Below are positions 61,055 to 64,000 of a stretch of 64,000 nucleotides of DNA, in pieces. The position numbers and the translations under genes were made by a program. The stretch is from contig NC_014828.1 in the NCBI RefSeq assembly GCF_000178115.2, forward strand, positions 124,001-188,000. The letters are read 5' to 3'. Within the stretch, counting starts at the first letter, position 1. Every line of letters begins with the position of its first letter. Below the pieces are notes generated by a model. It saw only the letters and a program-made list of their open reading frames with translations, was not told the DNA's origin and searched no databases. This DNA is from Ethanoligenens harbinense YUAN-3 (GTDB taxonomy: Bacteria > Bacillota > Clostridia > Oscillospirales > Ethanoligenentaceae).

Positions 61055-62302
61055 TCATTTGGCGTGCCCGGCCATGCGGAACAGATCCTTGAGCTTGAGC
61101 TGTTTGCCGTAATGCAGAACGGCGGACGCATACAGCCGGATGGACAACGCGCCCATGCCCCAGGTGGTGCCTGCAAGCAGCAGCAGCGAAAGCACGATCT
61201 GCCACCAGGGCACCCCGGCCATCATCAGCCGCGCGGGCATGGCGAACGGCGCGGAAAACGGGATGAACGACGCCACCAGTGAAAGCGGCGTGCCCGGCGC
61301 CATGAACGAGCCATATGCCAGATAGAACGACAGCATTCCCAAAATGGTGATGGGCTGCATGGCCGAGCGCAGGTCGTCGGCATTGCTCACGCTTGCGCCC
61401 GCCACGGCGCTGAGCATTGCATAGAGCGAGAATCCCAGCACAAAGTAGACAAACAGCAGCGCAAACGCGCCCGGCGTGAAGCTCGCAAAGGACAGCACCG
61501 CCAGTTTGCTCGCGCCCCCCACCGCCATATAGCTGACGGCGCCCGCGCCCAGAATGAGCAGCAGCTGCAGCAGCCCCAGCGCCCCCATGGCCAGGCTTTT
61601 GCCGACGATGATGGCGGACGGTTTGGTGGAGGTGATGAGCACTTCCAGCACGCGGGATGTTTTTTCAGAGGCGATGGACGTAGCCACCCAGATGCCGTAG
61701 GTGAAAATGGCGATGAACAGAAGGATGCACACGGCAATGGCGGGAATGAATCCGGTCATATTGTCGGAATGGTCGCCCGTCTGCGTGGTGGCGGGCACGG
61801 CCTGGAGGATATAGTCCGCTTCCTGGGGCCCCAACCCGGCCCGCCGCAGCAAGTGTTCCATACGCAGGTTGCGAATGATCTCTGCCAGTTCATCCGCGCC
61901 CGGCCCGCTGTCGCGGCTTCTCTCATAATAGGAAAGAGAGGCGCGGTTCGTGTCGTCTGTTTCCTGATAGACCGCCATGACGGCGCCGCTTTCCTCTTTG
62001 CCCGCGAGAATATTTTTGCGCAATGCATCAAGCTGACCGTCCGGCACGGTCTTGACCGTATATGCCGGCAGCGCCTGCTGTAGGGCGGCCGGGTCGATGG
62101 TGGCGGTGGTCTTGTCGTCAAAATAGACCACGCTGCGGCTTGCCTTGCCGTTTGCCTTGCCGCTCTGCCACTGGGGAATGAGCACGGGCAGCGCCACCAG
62201 CGCCGCCGCCACCAGCATCAGCAGCACGGTGACGATGACATAGGATTTTTTCCGCGCCTGTTCGCGGAAGGTGAACCGGAAAATCGTGCCGATGTTTTTC
62301 AT
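61055..62302 (-). CDS. natB: ABC-2 type transporter permease (NatB-like)
   Basis: This is a 415-residue protein: N-terminal helix (residues ~20-42), a large extracellular domain (~45-175), then six helices (~180-400) with the family mark ASEKTSRVLEVLITSTKPSAII. NatB-type permeases work with NatA to export sodium or act in stress defence. The start overlaps natA by four bases (ATGA). It ends the operon. Confidence 0.88.
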   Translation of the reverse strand: MKNIGTIFRFTFREQARKKSYVIVTVLLMLVAAALVALPVLIPQWQSGKANGKASRSVVYFDDKTTATIDPAALQQALPAYTVKTVPDGQLDALRKNILAGKEESGAVMAVYQETDDTNRASLSYYERSRDSGPGADELAEIIRNLRMEHLLRRAGLGPQEADYILQAVPATTQTGDHSDNMTGFIPAIAVCILLFIAIFTYGIWVATSIASEKTSRVLEVLITSTKPSAIIVGKSLAMGALGLLQLLLILGAGAVSYMAVGGASKLAVLSFASFTPGAFALLFVYFVLGFSLYAMLSAVAGASVSNADDLRSAMQPITILGMLSFYLAYGSFMAPGTPLSLVASFIPFSAPFAMPARLMMAGVPWWQIVLSLLLLAGTTWGMGALSIRLYASAVLHYGKQLKLKDLFRMAGHAK

Positions 62303-63195
62303 GCCCGCGCACCCGCCTTTTCCACAAAAATTTCATGCAGCGACGGGGTGCGGATCTCAAAACGGTCGATGCGCACGCCGTCGTCCAGCAGACCGCGCAG
62401 AAAACGGTAGGCGTCCGCTTCGTCGCGGATGCGGCATTCCAGGCCGCGCGCGTCCTGCTCCAAAACCGTCAGCCCGGCTGTTTCCGCGCGCGCATGCACG
62501 TCCTTCCCGCACTCGACCGACAAGTTGGTGCGGCCATAGCCATCCTTGATGGCGCGCAGGTTGCCCTGCAAAACCGTCTGCCCGTCTTTCAGCATTAGGA
62601 TATCGCGGCAGAAGGCTTCCACCGACTCCATCTGATGGCTGGAAAGCACGATGTATTTGCCTTCGGCCGCCTGTTCGCGCATCACATCCGCAAACAGGTC
62701 GGCGTTCACCGGGTCGAGCCCGCTGATCGGCTCATCCAGCACCACCAGGTCCGGATCATGCAGCAGTGCGGCGGCCAGCTGCACTTTCTGCTGGTTGCCT
62801 TTGGAGAGCTGGTCGGCGGTCATCCTGTCATATTTGCCGATTTCCAGCCGCTCATACCACCGGCGGATGGACTGCCTGGCAGCCTGCGCGTTCATGCCGC
62901 GCAGGCTGGCGAAATAGAAGAGCTGCTCCCCCACGCGGATCTTGGGATAGAGCCCGCGCTCCTCGGGCAGATAGCCGAACGACACGTTTTCCCGCGTGAC
63001 CGGGCGGCCGTCCCAGGTGATGGTGCCGGCGTCCTGCTCCAGAATGCCGAGCAGCATCCGGATGGTGGTCGTCTTACCTGCGCCGTTGGTGCCCAGCAGG
63101 CCGAATACCCCCGGACTGTCCATCGTGAAGGAAAGGTTCTGCACGGCGGTCTTGCCGCCGTATTGCTTGCGAACATGCTCTACATGCAGCCCCAT
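62299..63195 (-). CDS. natA: ABC transporter ATP-binding protein (NatA-like)
   Basis: This is a 298-residue ATPase from ATG 63195 after AGGGG. Walker A LLGTNGAGKTTTI, signature LSKGNQQKVQLAAALL (degenerate LSGGQ), Walker B LVVLDEPISGLDPVN, and the ATPase-characteristic FGYLPEERGLYP. The C-terminal ~80 residues are the usual extension. Partner of the permease downstream. Confidence 0.9.
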   Translation of the reverse strand: MGLHVEHVRKQYGGKTAVQNLSFTMDSPGVFGLLGTNGAGKTTTIRMLLGILEQDAGTITWDGRPVTRENVSFGYLPEERGLYPKIRVGEQLFYFASLRGMNAQAARQSIRRWYERLEIGKYDRMTADQLSKGNQQKVQLAAALLHDPDLVVLDEPISGLDPVNADLFADVMREQAAEGKYIVLSSHQMESVEAFCRDILMLKDGQTVLQGNLRAIKDGYGRTNLSVECGKDVHARAETAGLTVLEQDARGLECRIRDEADAYRFLRGLLDDGVRIDRFEIRTPSLHEIFVEKAGARA

Positions 63196-63245
63196 GGTTT
63201 CCCCTCGTTTCGTGTGTTTTTGTGATATTATACCGTCTGTAAAGA

Positions 63246-63686
63246 TTATCCCCAACGCCGCAGCACCACCATGCTAATCCATTTCACTGCGATCAGCAGC
63301 AGCAACACCGCAGATAACGCATGCATCATATCCCGGTTAAAAAACGCGGTCACACCCGCAGCCACAGCCAATACCAAAATCCCAACGAACAGCGTCCATT
63401 GGGAGGATCGCATGTCGATCAAAAGATTTCGCTCGTCTTCCTCTTCGATACGGGCCACCCGCTGTTTTTCCGGGTCGCGCAGCGTGTGCAGGGTCTTCAC
63501 CAGCAAGACCACGCCCGCCGCCAGCAGCCCCGCGCCGGCGCCCGCCAGAAAGCTGCCGCCCAAATCGTCGAGATGACCCGCCGCCATACTTCCAATCAGC
63601 AGCGCCAGCCCGGCCGCTACACATGCCGCCGACCAGTTTACGCGCAGATGCATCCTTTTGTTGAATTCCATCTTGCCGATGCGCAT
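63246..63686 (-). CDS. Four-helix membrane protein of unknown function
   Basis: This is a 146-residue protein from ATG 63686 with GAGGTGAC upstream. Helices at ~16-35, 42-62, 97-115 and 122-142, with a charged middle EEEDERNLLIDMRSSQW reminiscent of DUF2178-type proteins paired with short XRE regulators. It is 4 bases from the regulator gene and 50 bases before natA, so they look like one operon. Confidence 0.75.
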   Translation of the reverse strand: MRIGKMEFNKRMHLRVNWSAACVAAGLALLIGSMAAGHLDDLGGSFLAGAGAGLLAAGVVLLVKTLHTLRDPEKQRVARIEEEDERNLLIDMRSSQWTLFVGILVLAVAAGVTAFFNRDMMHALSAVLLLLIAVKWISMVVLRRWG

Positions 63687-63690
63687 GATG

Positions 63691-63885
63691 TCACCTCTCA
63701 AACAGAAAAATGTCCTCAATCGTCACGCCCAGAGCCTTTGCGAGACGAAATGCCAGCAAGACCGACGGGTTGAACCGCCCGGCCTCGATGGCAATGACGG
63801 TTTGGCGGGAGATATCTGCCGCGTCCGCCAGCGCCTGCTGGGTCATGCCGCGCAGGCGGCGCAGCTCCCGGAGCCTGTTCTCCAC
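63691..63885 (-). CDS. Short XRE-family transcriptional regulator
   Basis: This is a 64-residue protein with a GTG start at 63885 after AGGAGG. Nearly the entire protein is a helix-turn-helix: LRELRRLRGMTQQALADAAD, ISRQTVIAIEAGRFNPSVLL, ending DIFLFE, a YozG-type regulator. Such proteins repress the membrane-protein/transporter genes that follow them. First gene of the operon with natAB. Confidence 0.9.
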   Translation of the reverse strand: MENRLRELRRLRGMTQQALADAADISRQTVIAIEAGRFNPSVLLAFRLAKALGVTIEDIFLFER

Positions 63886-63923
63886 GCTGGTTCCTCCTGA
63901 AATGTCATCTATCCATTACATTG

Positions 63924-63952
63924 AGCATAACAGACAGTGCATGAAATGTCAA
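63924..63952 (-). promoter_or_regulatory. Promoter of the XRE-natAB operon
   Basis: Minus strand: perfect TTGACA (63947-63952), 17 bases, TATGCT (63924-63929). CATTACATT occurs on both sides (63914-63922, 63958-63966) and may be the regulator's operator. Confidence 0.75.
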
Positions 63953-64000
63953 TCATTCATTACATTTTGTACTGCACAAAAAATATGTGTCGGCACTTGC

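Overview
The window looks like a chromosomal segment of a Gram-positive, probably spore-forming anaerobe of the class Clostridia. The coding regions are GC-rich, with many GTG and TTG starts preceded by strong AGGAGG-type ribosome binding sites. Supporting evidence is Firmicute-style gene sets and signals: a CtsR-type heat-shock operator, PdxR next to pdxST, ftsEX, a CdaR-type regulator, an SRP RNA in front of dnaX, and the [FeFe]-hydrogenase maturase HydG with its TM1266-like partner. A member of the Oscillospiraceae, perhaps Ethanoligenens-like, is my guess; nothing in the window proves the genus. I recognised no rRNA, tRNA, tmRNA, CRISPR array, prophage or intact insertion sequence.

Layout. 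1-6.1 kb: a secreted metallophosphoesterase running off the left edge, then a likely surface or spore-coat glycoprotein locus. That locus holds a glycosyltransferase-methyltransferase fusion, a small protein and a 57-bp-repeat protein sharing the same C-terminal domain, and a glycosyltransferase with a TPR-like tail. 6.5-11.1 kb: redox and sulfur genes (Crp/Fnr-type regulator, thioredoxin, methyltransferase, CoA-disulfide reductase/rhodanese/TusA/DsrE fusion). 11.3-16.0 kb: an operon of a metallopeptidase-like/VWA protein, a MoxR-type AAA ATPase and a leucine-rich-repeat protein. 16.4-19.4 kb: pdxR and pdxST (vitamin B6). 19.5-23.1 kb: hsp20 and proBA. 23.4-25.6 kb: a GT39-like membrane glycosyltransferase. 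25.7-27.4 kb: hydG and a TM1266-like regulator behind a leader containing a terminator. 27.8-36.4 kb: a nearly complete arginine operon (argG-argH-argC-argJ-argB-nitroreductase-argD-argF) with an ArgR-like palindrome in its promoter. 36.5-42.5 kb: a TIM-barrel protein, a flavin reductase, an unexplained promoter-terminator unit of about 0.5 kb, then ilvD, lysS and greA. 42.9-45.6 kb: ftsEX and a CdaR-type regulator. 46-50.3 kb: rsuA, small membrane proteins, and a TetR/radical SAM pair. 50.3-53.8 kb: SRP RNA, dnaX, ybaB, a NUDIX hydrolase, recR. 53.9-64 kb: a TetR regulator, PHP phosphoesterase, pepC, dusB, a KimA-like permease, and a NatAB-type ABC transporter under a short XRE regulator.

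Most of the window is housekeeping: arginine, proline, pyridoxal phosphate and branched-chain amino acid synthesis, translation, recombination and division. The parts that deserve a second look are the repeat-protein/glycosyltransferase locus with its one-base frameshift, the 0.5-kb transcription unit at 38.06-38.57 kb, the terminator-bearing leaders in front of the hydG operon and the 46961-47503 gene, the family of 60-66 bp tandem repeats found at several gene ends (one supplies the last codons of argC), and the VWA/MoxR/LRR operon.
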